DNA of 49,809 nt from positions 1 through 49,809 of the forward strand of contig CAZDGV010000008.1 in assembly GCA_964505195.1 (NCBI GenBank). The letters run 5' to 3'. The notes beneath the pieces are model-generated. The model saw only the letters and a list, made by a program, of their open reading frames with translations, made no database searches and was not told the DNA's origin. Positions 41,298 through 49,809 of this stretch are shown here, one piece after another. This DNA is from CAZDGV01 sp964505195. Its GTDB lineage: Bacteria > Bacteroidota > Bacteroidia > Chitinophagales > Chitinophagaceae. Made by a program: the position numbers and the translations under genes. Each line of letters begins with the position of its first letter. Positions within the stretch are counted from its first letter, which is position 1.

Positions 41298-42038
41298 ATG
41301 ATGCGCTTTCAATCTTTCTTATTCCTCGCGGTTATGCTGCTGTTGGGCTGCTCCGAAAAAGAAACCCTCAGTCTGCCTAAAACCACCGACTATTTTCCAC
41401 TGGCGGTGGGCAAATACATCACTTACCGACTAGATTCGACAGTGATCATTAACAGCGGACAAACCATTGTAACGAGAAGCTATCAGGCAAGAGATCTGAT
41501 TGATGCAATGGTAACGGATAATGCAGGCAGACCCGCCTTTCGCATTCGCAGAATGCTGCGCGATACTGCGGGCACAAAGCCCTGGCAAGACAATACCACA
41601 TTCATTGCCACAGCGGTAAACAATGGATTTGAATACTGGGACAATGGACTGCGCTTTATCAAGCTGAAAGACCCTGTTCGGAATGAATTTAGCTGGAAAG
41701 GCAATAGCTACATTGATACTTACTCGCTCAACAGTGAATTGAAGTGGATGGATGGATGGGATTACACCTATCAAAATGTGGAAGCTCCTTATACTTCCGG
41801 TACACGCAACTTCACCAACACGATTACTGTGTCGCAACGCAATGAAACGCTCGGCAATATCAATAACCCCAACAGTTTCAGTGAAAGAAATTTTGCCTTA
41901 GAAGTATATGCGAAAGGAACTGGCATGATTTATAAAGAATTGCTCCACATCGAATACCAACCTCCTGCTCCACCCCGCAATTTTGGCTTTCGTGTTGGAT
42001 TTGGCATCAAACTAAGGTTCATTGAAAGCAACTGGTAA
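41298..42038 (+). CDS. Lipoprotein of unknown function, 246 aa
   Basis: The N-terminus MMRFQSFLFLAVMLLLGCSEKE is a lipoprotein signal with lipobox LLLGC; the mature protein starts at Cys18 and would be anchored in the outer membrane. The rest is beta-rich with many Asn, Thr and Tyr residues (YFPLAVGKYITYRLDSTVI; RNFTNTITVSQRNE). The opening YFPLAVGKYITYRLDS resembles many Bacteroidota lipoproteins, but no named function is known. I chose the ATG at 41298 over 41280 from the promoter position. It is convergent with the RNA methyltransferase gene. Confidence 0.7.
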   Translation: MMRFQSFLFLAVMLLLGCSEKETLSLPKTTDYFPLAVGKYITYRLDSTVIINSGQTIVTRSYQARDLIDAMVTDNAGRPAFRIRRMLRDTAGTKPWQDNTTFIATAVNNGFEYWDNGLRFIKLKDPVRNEFSWKGNSYIDTYSLNSELKWMDGWDYTYQNVEAPYTSGTRNFTNTITVSQRNETLGNINNPNSFSERNFALEVYAKGTGMIYKELLHIEYQPPAPPRNFGFRVGFGIKLRFIESNW

Positions 42039-42079
42039 CACATTTACACGCTTTCAAAAGCAACCATAATAGATTTGCA

Positions 42080-43249
42080 CTAGATTTTTTTCAGCAAGGC
42101 GGCAAACATGGTATCAGCTTTCATCGCATAGCCTTTGATGATTTGTGCTTCCACTTGTTCCATGCCATGATGCGTACAAATCCAGCTTACATTGCCCTCA
42201 TTCTCCTCGCGAAAAACGGAGCAGGTAATATAAAGCAGATAACCGCTTTTTTTAATGGCAGGAACCACATGGCGCAGCATCTGCTGCTGCAATGAACGAT
42301 AGTATTCTATCCGATCTGCATGAAAATATTTGAGATTTTCGGGTGTTCGCCCCCATGTTCCCGATCCGCTGCAGGGCACATCGGCAACAACCAAATCGAA
42401 TGACGCCTCCGCTAACGGAGGCGGCTCCTTCGCAAGATCTGCAACCAATGATTGGTATCGTGGAATCCCAGCTTCTTTAAAACGTGTTTTCAGATTCGTC
42501 AAAATAGTTTTGCGCACATCTGACACCGTTAGATCCATGGTTGGGATAAGATCATATAGCATGATTGATTTTCCGCCACTGCCTGCACAGCAATCCCAAA
42601 CTTTGATGTTGTGTGGAAATGCTTTTAAAAGTGGCGCGACCAATGTTGCGGTTCGCTGAGAGCTGAAATCCTGCACTACTGCTTCTTTATTTACTTGCAA
42701 TACGCGATCTACGGGGGTTTCATTGGGGAGGGCCAAACAATTTTCAAAAGGCTCCTGCATTGCAATACCGGCTTCTGTCAGTTTTTGTTTCACCCTCTGC
42801 ATAAAGCCGGGACGGATACGCAGAAAAAGATCGGGCTGCTGTAAATGTGCAAGCGAGAAAGCTTGCGCATCGATTCCTTCACTCAGTTCTTCACAAAATG
42901 GAAAGGGCTGAAAAGCATTTGTTGGGCAGCCCAGTACTTTTAATTTCGCTTCTATGCTTTTATCTGCCATCGCATTCCATTCCGGACGCAAAGCATTTAA
43001 AAGCTCCGTTTGCACATTCGATACCAGAAAATATCCTGCAAGTATTTGCTCCTCCATAGATAGCCCCTTCAAGGCTTGACCCGCTCTGAAATAGCCGTAG
43101 CAAAGCGCAGCAATCTGCTTTCGATCGCGCCCACCGTATTTTCTATTTGCATTGAAAAACATTTTCAAATACAACGCAAAGGGAAGTCCGTCATCATAAC
43201 CATTTAGCAGGTGCAATGCTGTTTGCAGATAGGATGAGAAGCGTCGCAT
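42080..43249 (-). CDS. RsmB/NOP2/Sun-type RNA m5C methyltransferase
   Basis: 389 aa. SAM motif I WDCCAGSGGKSIML (218-231), motif IV ADVPCSGSGTWGR with Cys293 and motif VI YITCSVFREENEG with Cys343: the two cysteines form and resolve the covalent RNA adduct. The N-terminal part has the NusB-like helical domain of RsmB (FYLKM..NRKYGGRDRKQIAALCYGYFR). The likely target is a cytosine of 16S rRNA, but whether C967 or another position is not decided. A terminator upstream isolates it from sucA-odhB. Confidence 0.88.
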   Translation of the reverse strand: MRRFSSYLQTALHLLNGYDDGLPFALYLKMFFNANRKYGGRDRKQIAALCYGYFRAGQALKGLSMEEQILAGYFLVSNVQTELLNALRPEWNAMADKSIEAKLKVLGCPTNAFQPFPFCEELSEGIDAQAFSLAHLQQPDLFLRIRPGFMQRVKQKLTEAGIAMQEPFENCLALPNETPVDRVLQVNKEAVVQDFSSQRTATLVAPLLKAFPHNIKVWDCCAGSGGKSIMLYDLIPTMDLTVSDVRKTILTNLKTRFKEAGIPRYQSLVADLAKEPPPLAEASFDLVVADVPCSGSGTWGRTPENLKYFHADRIEYYRSLQQQMLRHVVPAIKKSGYLLYITCSVFREENEGNVSWICTHHGMEQVEAQIIKGYAMKADTMFAALLKKI

Positions 43250-43260
43250 AGTTACAAAGA

Positions 43261-43292
43261 AAAAGAAAAAGCGACAGTGTTATCACCGCCGC
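43261..43292 (-). terminator. Terminator of the sucA-odhB operon
   Basis: On the minus strand a 9-bp stem (GCGGCGGTG with CACTGTCGC, two G·U pairs) closes an ATAA tetraloop and is followed by TTTTTC-TTTTTC. It lies 29 nt after the odhB stop. Confidence 0.75.
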
Positions 43293-43320
43293 TTTGCGCT
43301 ATTAAAAATTAATTTATGTG

Positions 43321-44550
43321 CTATAGTTCCAGCAAGGCTTTCAAAGGATCTTTCCCAATGAGCAGCTGTTCCGGGTGCTCGAGCAATTCTTTTACACGCA
43401 CCAGAAAACTTACACTTTCACGACCGTCGATGATGCGATGATCGTAACTCAATGCTAAATACATCATGGGACGAATTACTACCTGACCATTAATGGCCAT
43501 GGGGCGCTCCTGAATTTTATGCATACCTAAAATAGCGCTCTGAGGCAAATTGATAATGGGCGTGCTCATCAGCGAACCGAATACCCCTCCATTGGTAATG
43601 GTGAAGGTGCCGCCTTGCAGCTCTTCCAACGTAAGCTTATTGTCGCGCGCTTTTGCAGCCAGTGCTACCACGGTTTTTTCTACATCGGCCATGCTCATGC
43701 TTTCCACATTGCGCATTACAGGCACGGTAAGCCCTCGTGGCGTAGATACCGCAATGGATATATCTGCATAATCATGATACACAATTTCATCGCCATCTAT
43801 GTATGCATTCACCGCAGGCCACTCACTCAATGCAACCGCACAGGCTTTTGCAAAAAAGCTCATGAAACCCAGATTTACGCCATGCGATTCTTTGAACTTA
43901 TCCTTAAACTTAGATCTGATTTCCATGATACGCGTCATGTCCACCTCATTAAATGTGGTGAGCATGGCAGTGGTGTTCTTGCTTTCAACCAGTCGGCGAG
44001 AAATGGTTTTGCGCAAATTGCTCATGCGCTCACGACGCACTTCGCGGCTATTTAATTGCTGGTTGGCAAAAGCCTGTTTGCCGGGTTGCGAAAGTGCTTC
44101 CAGCACATCGTTCTTAAGAATTTTTCCGCCTGCGCCGCTGGGTTTAATCTGTTGCAGATCAGGTTTTTTATCGGCGATGATGGCAGCTGCAACTGGTGTT
44201 GCTTTTACATCATTGGATACAGCAGTAACAGGAGCAGTGCTCACTGGTGTTGGCGTAGGAGTAGCTGCGGGTTTTTCTGCAACAGGTGCCGGTTCAGGTA
44301 TGCCTGCCGGTTTGCTTGCTTTGTCATCGATCTGGCATGCCAGATCACCAATTTTCAACACATCTCCTTCCTTGGCAATATGTTTCAGCAAACCCGACTG
44401 CTCTGCATTGATTTCAAAAGTGGCTTTTTCACTTTCCAGTTCAGCAATCACTTCGTCGCGCTCAACCCATGCGCCATCGTTCTTGGTCCATTTCAGCAAG
44501 GTTACTTCGTTGATGGACTCTCCTACGGGCGGTACTTTAATATCGATCAT
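43321..44550 (-). CDS. odhB: 2-oxoglutarate dehydrogenase E2 (dihydrolipoyllysine succinyltransferase)
   Basis: 409 aa. The N-terminal lipoyl domain has Lys42 in ELESEKATFE (usually EIETDKVxxE). A Pro/Ala/Thr-rich linker (about 80-120), a peripheral E1/E3-binding domain (IKPSGAGGKILKNDVLEAL, about 136-155) and the catalytic domain follow, with the active site SYDHRIIDGRE (His371, Asp375). It follows sucA after 32 nt, so the two subunits are made together. E3 (lipoamide dehydrogenase) is not in the window. Confidence 0.95.
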   Translation of the reverse strand: MIDIKVPPVGESINEVTLLKWTKNDGAWVERDEVIAELESEKATFEINAEQSGLLKHIAKEGDVLKIGDLACQIDDKASKPAGIPEPAPVAEKPAATPTPTPVSTAPVTAVSNDVKATPVAAAIIADKKPDLQQIKPSGAGGKILKNDVLEALSQPGKQAFANQQLNSREVRRERMSNLRKTISRRLVESKNTTAMLTTFNEVDMTRIMEIRSKFKDKFKESHGVNLGFMSFFAKACAVALSEWPAVNAYIDGDEIVYHDYADISIAVSTPRGLTVPVMRNVESMSMADVEKTVVALAAKARDNKLTLEELQGGTFTITNGGVFGSLMSTPIINLPQSAILGMHKIQERPMAINGQVVIRPMMYLALSYDHRIIDGRESVSFLVRVKELLEHPEQLLIGKDPLKALLEL

Positions 44551-44582
44551 AACAAATGATTTCTTTTCAGGTAATCTATGCG

Positions 44583-47327
44583 TTAAATTGAAAATGCTGT
44601 ATCAATAATTTCTGCCTGCTCCTGCAGATGTATTTTTTGATAACCCGTAGCAGTGGCTGCGCTGGGCTGGCGACTGATTACACCATAGGAGAAGCTACGC
44701 AGGTTCATTTGCAAAAACCAAGCAGCCCCCATGTTGAGCGGCTCTTCCTGCACCCAAAACCAGGTTGCCTTACCATATTTACGGTGCAATGCAAGCAGTT
44801 GTTGCTCGGGCAATGGATACAATTGCTCTACTCTCACCAAGGCAACATCGTTGCGTGCATCTTTTAGTTTCTTTTCTAACAGATCGAAGTAGATCTTACC
44901 ACTGCAGAACAGTACTTTCTTCACCTGTGCGGGATCTGGCTGCGCGGGATCATCCATTACTTCCTGAAAACTACCCTCTAAAAATTCCTGCTTCAGCGAA
45001 TAAGAACCCGGGTGGCGCAGATTTGCTTTAGGCGAGAAATTAATCAACGGCTTTCGGAAAGGCCATGCCAGCTGACGGCGCAATGCATGGAAGAAATTGC
45101 CAGCCGTGGTAATATTGGTTACCACCATATTGTTTTCCGCGCACATTTGTAAAAAGCGTTCCATCCTTCCGCTACTGTGTTCAGGCCCCTGCCCTTCATA
45201 ACCGTGCGGCAGAAGCATTACCGTGCCGTTCATGCGATTCCATTTCTGCTCACCGGCAGCAAGAAACTGATCAATCATCGTTTGCGCACCGTTGCTAAAA
45301 TCACCAAACTGTGCCTCCCACAACACCAAGGCGTGTGGGTTGGCCATTGCATAGCCATATTCAAATCCCAGCACTCCATATTCACTGAGTAGAGAATTGT
45401 AAATTCTAAAAATCCCCTTTGCTCCATCAATCGCACTTAATCTGCTGTAAGGCAAGTTGGTCACCTCATCGCGCAGCACTGCATGGCGATGCGAGAATGT
45501 GCCCCGGCCTACATCCTGTCCGCTCATACGCACATCATTGCCGTCGAGCAGCAAAGTGCCATAAGCCAACAATTCGGCAGTAGCCCAATCTAGTTTTCCT
45601 TCCGTTTCAAAGAGTTTGATTTTATCCTGTATAAGTTTCTCAACCTTGCGCAACGGCTTGAAATCAGAAGGCCATTTCATGATGGCAGAAAAAACTTTTT
45701 CAAAAGCAGCTTTATCAACGGCAGTAATGGGCGACTTAAGAAAATCTTCCGCACCGGCATGGCGAAGCGACTTCCACCACATTTCGGGCTGCTGATAATG
45801 ATAAGGCAATGGCTTTTGCTTCACTTCATCCAGGCGCTCCTGTAAATCAGCCCAGAATTTCTTCTCCATATCTTTCGCCATATTCTGCGCATCGGCTTCG
45901 CCGTTTTGCAATAGGTACTGCGTATATACTTCACGCGGATTAGGATGCTTATCGATCAACGCATAAAGCTGCGGCTGCGTAAACTTGGGATCGTCGCCTT
46001 CGTTGTGGCCATGCCGACGATAGCAAACCATATCGATAAACACATCGCTGTTAAACTCCTGTCGATAGCGCGTTGCAATTTCAACGCATTTCACCACTGC
46101 TTCGGGATCATCACCATTTACATGAAATACTGGCGCCTGCACCATCGCAGCTAATGAGGTGCAGTAATCGGAACTGCGCGCATCTTCAAAGTCGGTTGTA
46201 AAACCAATTTGATTGTTGATTACAAAATGCAGGGTGCCTCCGGTATAATATCCGTCGAGCCGACTCATCTGCAATACTTCATACACAATACCCTGCCCCG
46301 CTACTGAAGCATCGCCGTGAATGAGTATGGGGAGTATCTGATCGAAATTACTTTCATACAGCACATCTGCCTTGGCACGCGCAAAGCCTACTACCACGGG
46401 GTTTACGGCTTCCAGATGTGATGGATTGGGCATCAGCTTGAGATGCACGGTTTTACCTCCCGCAGTTTGCAGCTCGCTGCCGTAGCCCATATGATATTTT
46501 ACATCGCCGCTGCCCATAGTCTGATCCACACTGGCAGTACCTTCAAACTCACTGAAAATTTGCTCATAGGTTTTGCCCATAATGTTGGCAAGTACATTCA
46601 ACCTGCCGCGGTGCGCCATGCCAATTACCACTTCATGCACTGCATGTTCAGCAGCAGTGTTGATGATAGCATCGAGTGCAGCAATGGTAGTTTCACCACC
46701 TTCCAGCGAAAATCTTTTTTGTCCGATGTATTTGGTATGCAGAAATTTTTCAAAAATGACACCCTGATTGAGCTTTTCTAGAATTCTGCGCCGCTTTTCA
46801 ATATCGAGTGGCTTTTTGAAATGCTGTTCAATTTCGGTTGTTAAGAAATCGATCTTACGCTGATCGCTAATGTATTTGAATTCAACCCCTACACTGGAAG
46901 CATAGGCTTGCTGCAAATGAGCAACGATGTTACGCAGCGTTGTAGCACCAAGTCCCAGTAAACTACCCGCGTGAAAAGTTTGATCCAGATCTTTTTCAGA
47001 AAAGCCGAAAAAAGAAAGATCCAGATTCGCGCCTCTGTCTTTGCGGGTACGAATAGGGTTGGTTTTGGCAATCAAATGCCCCTTATTGCGATAGCCAAGT
47101 ATTAAACGATAAGCATTGATTTCACCCATCCAGTTTACATCGCCCGAAGCCGGAGCAGCAGTGGTACTTGCAGCGGCACCATTCAAGCTATGTCCGACCG
47201 CAAAGTCGAACCCCTCAAAAAACTTTCTGTATTCGGGATCTACTGAAGCAGGATCCTTCACAAAATCGCGATAAAGCTGTTCGATGTACGAGGGGTGAGC
47301 GTTGGTGATATACTGAAAATCTTTCAT
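44583..47327 (-). CDS. sucA: 2-oxoglutarate dehydrogenase E1
   Basis: 914 aa, ThDP-dependent decarboxylase of the TCA cycle. It begins with the E2-binding helix (NAHPSYIEQLYRDFVKDPASV). Landmarks: VVIGMAHRGRLNVLANIMGK, GSGDVKYHMG, HLEAVNPVVVGFARAK, IHGDASVAGQGIVYEVLQMS, INNQIGFTT, HVNGDDPEAVV and CYRRHGHNEGDDP, all in the usual order; in the C-terminal half SGQDVGRGTFSHRHAV and LPHGYEGQGPEHSSGR. First gene of the sucA-odhB operon. Confidence 0.97.
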   Translation of the reverse strand: MKDFQYITNAHPSYIEQLYRDFVKDPASVDPEYRKFFEGFDFAVGHSLNGAAASTTAAPASGDVNWMGEINAYRLILGYRNKGHLIAKTNPIRTRKDRGANLDLSFFGFSEKDLDQTFHAGSLLGLGATTLRNIVAHLQQAYASSVGVEFKYISDQRKIDFLTTEIEQHFKKPLDIEKRRRILEKLNQGVIFEKFLHTKYIGQKRFSLEGGETTIAALDAIINTAAEHAVHEVVIGMAHRGRLNVLANIMGKTYEQIFSEFEGTASVDQTMGSGDVKYHMGYGSELQTAGGKTVHLKLMPNPSHLEAVNPVVVGFARAKADVLYESNFDQILPILIHGDASVAGQGIVYEVLQMSRLDGYYTGGTLHFVINNQIGFTTDFEDARSSDYCTSLAAMVQAPVFHVNGDDPEAVVKCVEIATRYRQEFNSDVFIDMVCYRRHGHNEGDDPKFTQPQLYALIDKHPNPREVYTQYLLQNGEADAQNMAKDMEKKFWADLQERLDEVKQKPLPYHYQQPEMWWKSLRHAGAEDFLKSPITAVDKAAFEKVFSAIMKWPSDFKPLRKVEKLIQDKIKLFETEGKLDWATAELLAYGTLLLDGNDVRMSGQDVGRGTFSHRHAVLRDEVTNLPYSRLSAIDGAKGIFRIYNSLLSEYGVLGFEYGYAMANPHALVLWEAQFGDFSNGAQTMIDQFLAAGEQKWNRMNGTVMLLPHGYEGQGPEHSSGRMERFLQMCAENNMVVTNITTAGNFFHALRRQLAWPFRKPLINFSPKANLRHPGSYSLKQEFLEGSFQEVMDDPAQPDPAQVKKVLFCSGKIYFDLLEKKLKDARNDVALVRVEQLYPLPEQQLLALHRKYGKATWFWVQEEPLNMGAAWFLQMNLRSFSYGVISRQPSAATATGYQKIHLQEQAEIIDTAFSI

Positions 47328-47364
47328 GCTACGGCGATGCAGTTAACGGTAAAAATGAATGGCG

Positions 47365-47372
47365 CAAACCTA
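47365..47372 (-). promoter_or_regulatory. -7 element TAGGTTTG before sucA
   Basis: A full TAnnTTTG match on the minus strand, 37 nt before the sucA ATG at 47327. No convincing -33 element. Confidence 0.5.
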
Positions 47373-47612
47373 CATCATTTTAAGCAAGGAAGCTCAGGAA
47401 ACCCGCTGAAAATGCGTTAAAAATATGTTGACAAACAGCATACTAGATCCGTTTTAAAAACCATCGGTTCCAGATGGGTTTTGGAATGTCACTGAGGGCT
47501 AATCGCCTGATTTTTTGGACTAAACCCGCTCACAGGAACGGTAAAACCAGCTTTTCAGGGCATATTTTGCGGAAAAATGAATTCGATACTCAGGAAATCT
47601 CATTTTTTCCCC

Positions 47613-47620
47613 TACCTTTG
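47613..47620 (+). promoter_or_regulatory. -7 element TACCTTTG before rpsT
   Basis: A full TAnnTTTG match 21 nt before the ATG at 47642; leader of about 18 nt. It decides the start against the longer frame. Confidence 0.65.
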
Positions 47621-47641
47621 CCGTCCGAATTTAAAATCGAT

Positions 47642-47896
47642 ATGGCAAATCATAAGGCTACCAAAAAGGATGTAAGACAAGCTGCCAAGCGCAGAGATCG
47701 CAACCGTTACTACGGTAAAACCACCCGTAACGCAATCCGTGATCTGCAGGCATTGAAAACCAAAAGCGAAGCAGGCGATAAACTGAAAGATGTTGCGTCG
47801 ATGATCGACAAGCTTGCCAAGCGTGGTGTTATTCATAAGAATAAAGCCAGCAACCTGAAGAGCAAACTCACCAAGAAGGTGAATGCCCTCGCCTAA
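47642..47896 (+). CDS. rpsT: 30S ribosomal protein S20
   Basis: 84 aa. Binds 16S rRNA early in 30S assembly. The N-terminus MANHKATKKDVRQAAKRRDRN is the S20 signature (normally MANhKSAkKRarq...RR..N), rich in Lys/Arg and helical throughout; GVIHKNKASNLKSKL is the conserved second half. Own promoter and own terminator: a single-gene unit. Confidence 0.96.
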   Translation: MANHKATKKDVRQAAKRRDRNRYYGKTTRNAIRDLQALKTKSEAGDKLKDVASMIDKLAKRGVIHKNKASNLKSKLTKKVNALA

Positions 47897-47920
47897 AGCG
47901 CGCACATCAAATCAAGATAT

Positions 47921-47952
47921 TAACCCGTCGCACTCCGACGGGTTATTTTTTT
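47921..47952 (+). terminator. Terminator of rpsT
   Basis: A perfect 10-bp stem TAACCCGTCG / CGACGGGTTA with a CACTC loop, followed by seven T, 24 nt after the stop. Confidence 0.93.
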
Positions 47953-47982
47953 GTCAAAAACAACAGGAGCCACTTAATTTTA
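47950..47982 (+). promoter_or_regulatory. Probable promoter of the M14 peptidase gene
   Basis: TTTG (47950-47953, the end of the rpsT terminator T-run), 21 nt, TAATTTTA (47975-47982, one mismatch). Leader of about 17 nt to the ATG at 48003. Confidence 0.4.
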
Positions 47983-48002
47983 AACACTGAATCTATACGC
48001 AT

Positions 48003-49730
48003 ATGAAAAAGTCATGGATCCTCGCCTTCGTTTTGATTGCTTTTCAAACGAGTGCACAGCAATACATTACTCCCTATGAGCAAAGCAAAGGAAACGAAAC
48101 CGCTACCTATGCGGAAGCCATTGCATTTTACCGCCAACTGGATGCGGCTTCGCCTAAAATAACCTTGAAAACCATGGGCGCGAGCGATGCGGGCCTACCC
48201 TTGCATCTGGTGATGGTTTCTTCTGACGGCAGCAGCGATCCGGCGCAATGGCATCGTCAAGGCAAGGCCGTGATACTTGTGATCAATGGCATACATCCTG
48301 GAGAGCCGGATGGCATCGATGCCAGCATGATGCTTGTGCGAGACATTGCGCTCGGAAAAAAACAATTGGCAAAGCATACAGCACTCGCCATCATTCCGGT
48401 TTACAATATTGGTGGTGCACTGAACAGAAGTGAAACCTATCGAGTGGATCAGAATGGCCCAAAGGCTTTTGGCGCAAGAGGAAACGGACAAAACCTCGAC
48501 CTGAACCGCGATTTTATCAAATGCGATTCGAAAGAGGCGCTCTCTTTCACTGAAATTTTCCATTTTGTCAATCCCGATATCTTAATTGACAACCACGTGA
48601 GCAACGGTGCAGATTATCAGCACACGATGACACTGCTCACCACACAGCACAGCAAACTCGGAGGAGCAATGGGAGAATATCTAAACAAGGAGTTTGAGCC
48701 AGCCATTTATGCTGAGATGAAAAAAAAGGGATGGGATATGATTCCCTATGTGAATGCATTTGGAGACAATCCGTCCACCGGCTGGTCGGCTTACTGGGAT
48801 GGACCACGCTATAGCAGTGGCTATGCTGCACTCTGGCATTGCTTTTCCTTTGTACCGGAAACACATATGCTGAAGCCCTACCCCGAAAGAGTTGCAGCCA
48901 CTTTTGCACTGATGGAAAGTTTTATTGAATATGCAGGAGTCAACAGTGAAAAAATCAAAACGCTTCGTGCAAATACACGAAAAGCAATCAGCACACAAGT
49001 TGCTTTTCCCATCAGCTGGAAAGCAGACAAATCAAAATGGAGCGAAATCAGTTTCAAAGGTTTTGAGCCTGGAAGAAAAACCAGCGAAGTATCAGGTCTT
49101 CCAAGATTATACTACGACCGCAACAAACCTTTTGAAATGCAGGTGAAGTTTTTCAATTTTTTCGAACCGAATACGGTGATTAAAAAACCGGTAGCCTATA
49201 TCATACCACAGGGATGGTGGAAAGTGATTGAGCGACTAAAAGCAAACCGCATTAACATGCAACAGCTGAAAAACGATACCAGCATTTGGGTGGAAGTCTA
49301 TCGCATTGAAGACTACAAATCATCTCCCCGCCCCTATGAAGGGCATCATCCAAATAGTGAAGTAAAAATCAGCAGCAGCATCAAGCAGGTAGCATTTCGT
49401 AAGGGCGATTGGTTTATTCCTCTCAACCAACCGGGCAATCGTTTTTTGATGGAAGTGTTAGAGCCGCAGGGCGATGACAGTTATTTTGCATGGAATTTCT
49501 TCGATCCCATTCTGCAGCAAAAAGAAGGATACAGCAGTTACGCTTTTGAAGATACTGCTGCTATCTTGTTACGTGAACATCCTGATTGGAAATTGCAGCT
49601 CGATGAAAAAAGAAAAAGCGATAGCTCATTTGCAAAAAACGCATCGGCGCAACTCAACTTCGTTTATCAGCAATCACCCTATTACGAGAAAGAGCATTTG
49701 CGCTACCCTGTTTTTAGAGTAGTTCAATAA
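48003..49730 (+). CDS. Exported M14 family zinc metallocarboxypeptidase
   Basis: 575 aa. Signal peptide MKKSWILAFVLIAFQTSA, then QQYITPYE. The peptidase domain takes about residues 30-310: zinc ligands His98 and Glu101 in NGIHPGEPDG, the second His198 in LIDNHVSNGAD, substrate-binding NLDLNRDF, and an ETHMLKPY segment holding the expected catalytic Glu. A C-terminal domain of about 250 residues follows, probably a beta-rich accessory part. No C-terminal type IX sorting tail was seen, so the enzyme is likely periplasmic. Substrate (peptide or peptidoglycan peptide) unknown. Confidence 0.88.
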   Translation: MKKSWILAFVLIAFQTSAQQYITPYEQSKGNETATYAEAIAFYRQLDAASPKITLKTMGASDAGLPLHLVMVSSDGSSDPAQWHRQGKAVILVINGIHPGEPDGIDASMMLVRDIALGKKQLAKHTALAIIPVYNIGGALNRSETYRVDQNGPKAFGARGNGQNLDLNRDFIKCDSKEALSFTEIFHFVNPDILIDNHVSNGADYQHTMTLLTTQHSKLGGAMGEYLNKEFEPAIYAEMKKKGWDMIPYVNAFGDNPSTGWSAYWDGPRYSSGYAALWHCFSFVPETHMLKPYPERVAATFALMESFIEYAGVNSEKIKTLRANTRKAISTQVAFPISWKADKSKWSEISFKGFEPGRKTSEVSGLPRLYYDRNKPFEMQVKFFNFFEPNTVIKKPVAYIIPQGWWKVIERLKANRINMQQLKNDTSIWVEVYRIEDYKSSPRPYEGHHPNSEVKISSSIKQVAFRKGDWFIPLNQPGNRFLMEVLEPQGDDSYFAWNFFDPILQQKEGYSSYAFEDTAAILLREHPDWKLQLDEKRKSDSSFAKNASAQLNFVYQQSPYYEKEHLRYPVFRVVQ

Positions 49731-49809
49731 ATAGTCGAAACAACTTTTTGTTCGATATCAAGCAGATGGAGTTGGGCGGATATGAGCCCGACAAAAAAAC
49801 AAGATCGCA

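Larger units (their letters stand above)
47328..47641. other. 314-bp divergent intergenic region between sucA and rpsT
   Basis: It holds the sucA -7 element (47365), the rpsT -7 element (47613) and, between them, a bulged hairpin at 47457-47482 (AAAACCATC with GATGG-G-TTTT, loop GGTTCCA) not tied to either gene. An open frame runs through on the plus strand from 47474 into rpsT, but its sequence is not protein-like and it crosses the rpsT promoter. No small gene was recognised. Confidence 0.6.

Noticed and set aside
47474..47641. 56-residue N-terminal extension of S20
   Set aside because: It crosses the rpsT -7 element, and S20 proteins begin with MANHK.
49735..49809. Two weak hairpins after the M14 peptidase gene
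   Set aside because: Neither is followed by a T-run on the plus strand, and the window ends before the next gene can be seen.

Overview
The window is a chromosomal segment of a member of the Bacteroidota, most likely family Chitinophagaceae. This is inferred from protein style: secreted 'tail fiber domain' proteins, a TonB-dependent receptor with a carboxypeptidase-like N-terminal domain, DUF2723, DUF3810 and DUF2141 proteins, a fused 2-oxoacid dehydrogenase E1, and an MtaB plus SUF-type iron-sulfur gene set. It is also inferred from many upstream regions that carry the Bacteroidota -7 promoter element TAnnTTTG instead of a sigma-70 -10 box. No species can be named from sequence alone. Most of the window is housekeeping. 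I found no insertion sequence, integrase, CRISPR array, rRNA or phage structural gene. One tRNA (Lys, TTT) is present.

Layout. 1-436: the 3' part of a DinB-like gene. 604-5665: a block of minus-strand genes for exported proteins: a 677-aa repeat-rich surface protein, a 221-aa exported protein and an 83-aa membrane-anchored protein in one likely operon, then a Crp/Fnr regulator and a second, 376-aa, surface protein. 5808-8160: a phosphopantetheinyl transferase, dCTP deaminase and a DUF3810 putative membrane metalloprotein. 8279-9987: the conserved yceD(DUF177)-rpmF-plsX cluster joining ribosome and lipid synthesis. 10063-10135: tRNA-Lys. 10337-15180: a short-chain dehydrogenase, a SAM hydrolase-type (DUF62) protein and a large DUF2723 membrane protein. 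15317-18393: a VWA protein, its MoxR/ChlI-like ATPase and an RRM protein. 18423-24606: TonB receptor, DUF2141 protein, PriA and an acyltransferase. 24786-26078: mtaB.

26070-32783 is a complete SUF iron-sulfur assembly operon on the minus strand: sufB-sufC-sufD-sufS-sufE-DUF59-bacilliredoxin-rrf2. The Rrf2 regulator at its end has three cysteines placed for an Fe-S cluster. A 24-bp inverted repeat overlaps the promoter before sufB, so a feedback loop can be read from the sequence. MtaB, an Fe-S enzyme, lies convergently at the end of the operon and overlaps it.

32914-38051 (minus): E1 alpha/beta fusion, a fumarylacetoacetase-fold hydrolase, pth, rplY and prs. 38254-42038: radC, ssb, a retropepsin-like protein, mnmA and a lipoprotein. 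42080-47327 (minus): an m5C RNA methyltransferase and the 2-oxoglutarate dehydrogenase pair sucA-odhB. 47642-49730: rpsT and an exported M14 metallopeptidase.

Promoter elements were used to correct several starts (DUF177, mtaB, pth, mnmA, rpsT, lipoprotein). For pth, mtaB and perhaps the DUF3810 gene they imply very short or absent mRNA leaders. All functional calls rest on reading motifs by eye; no database search was run.
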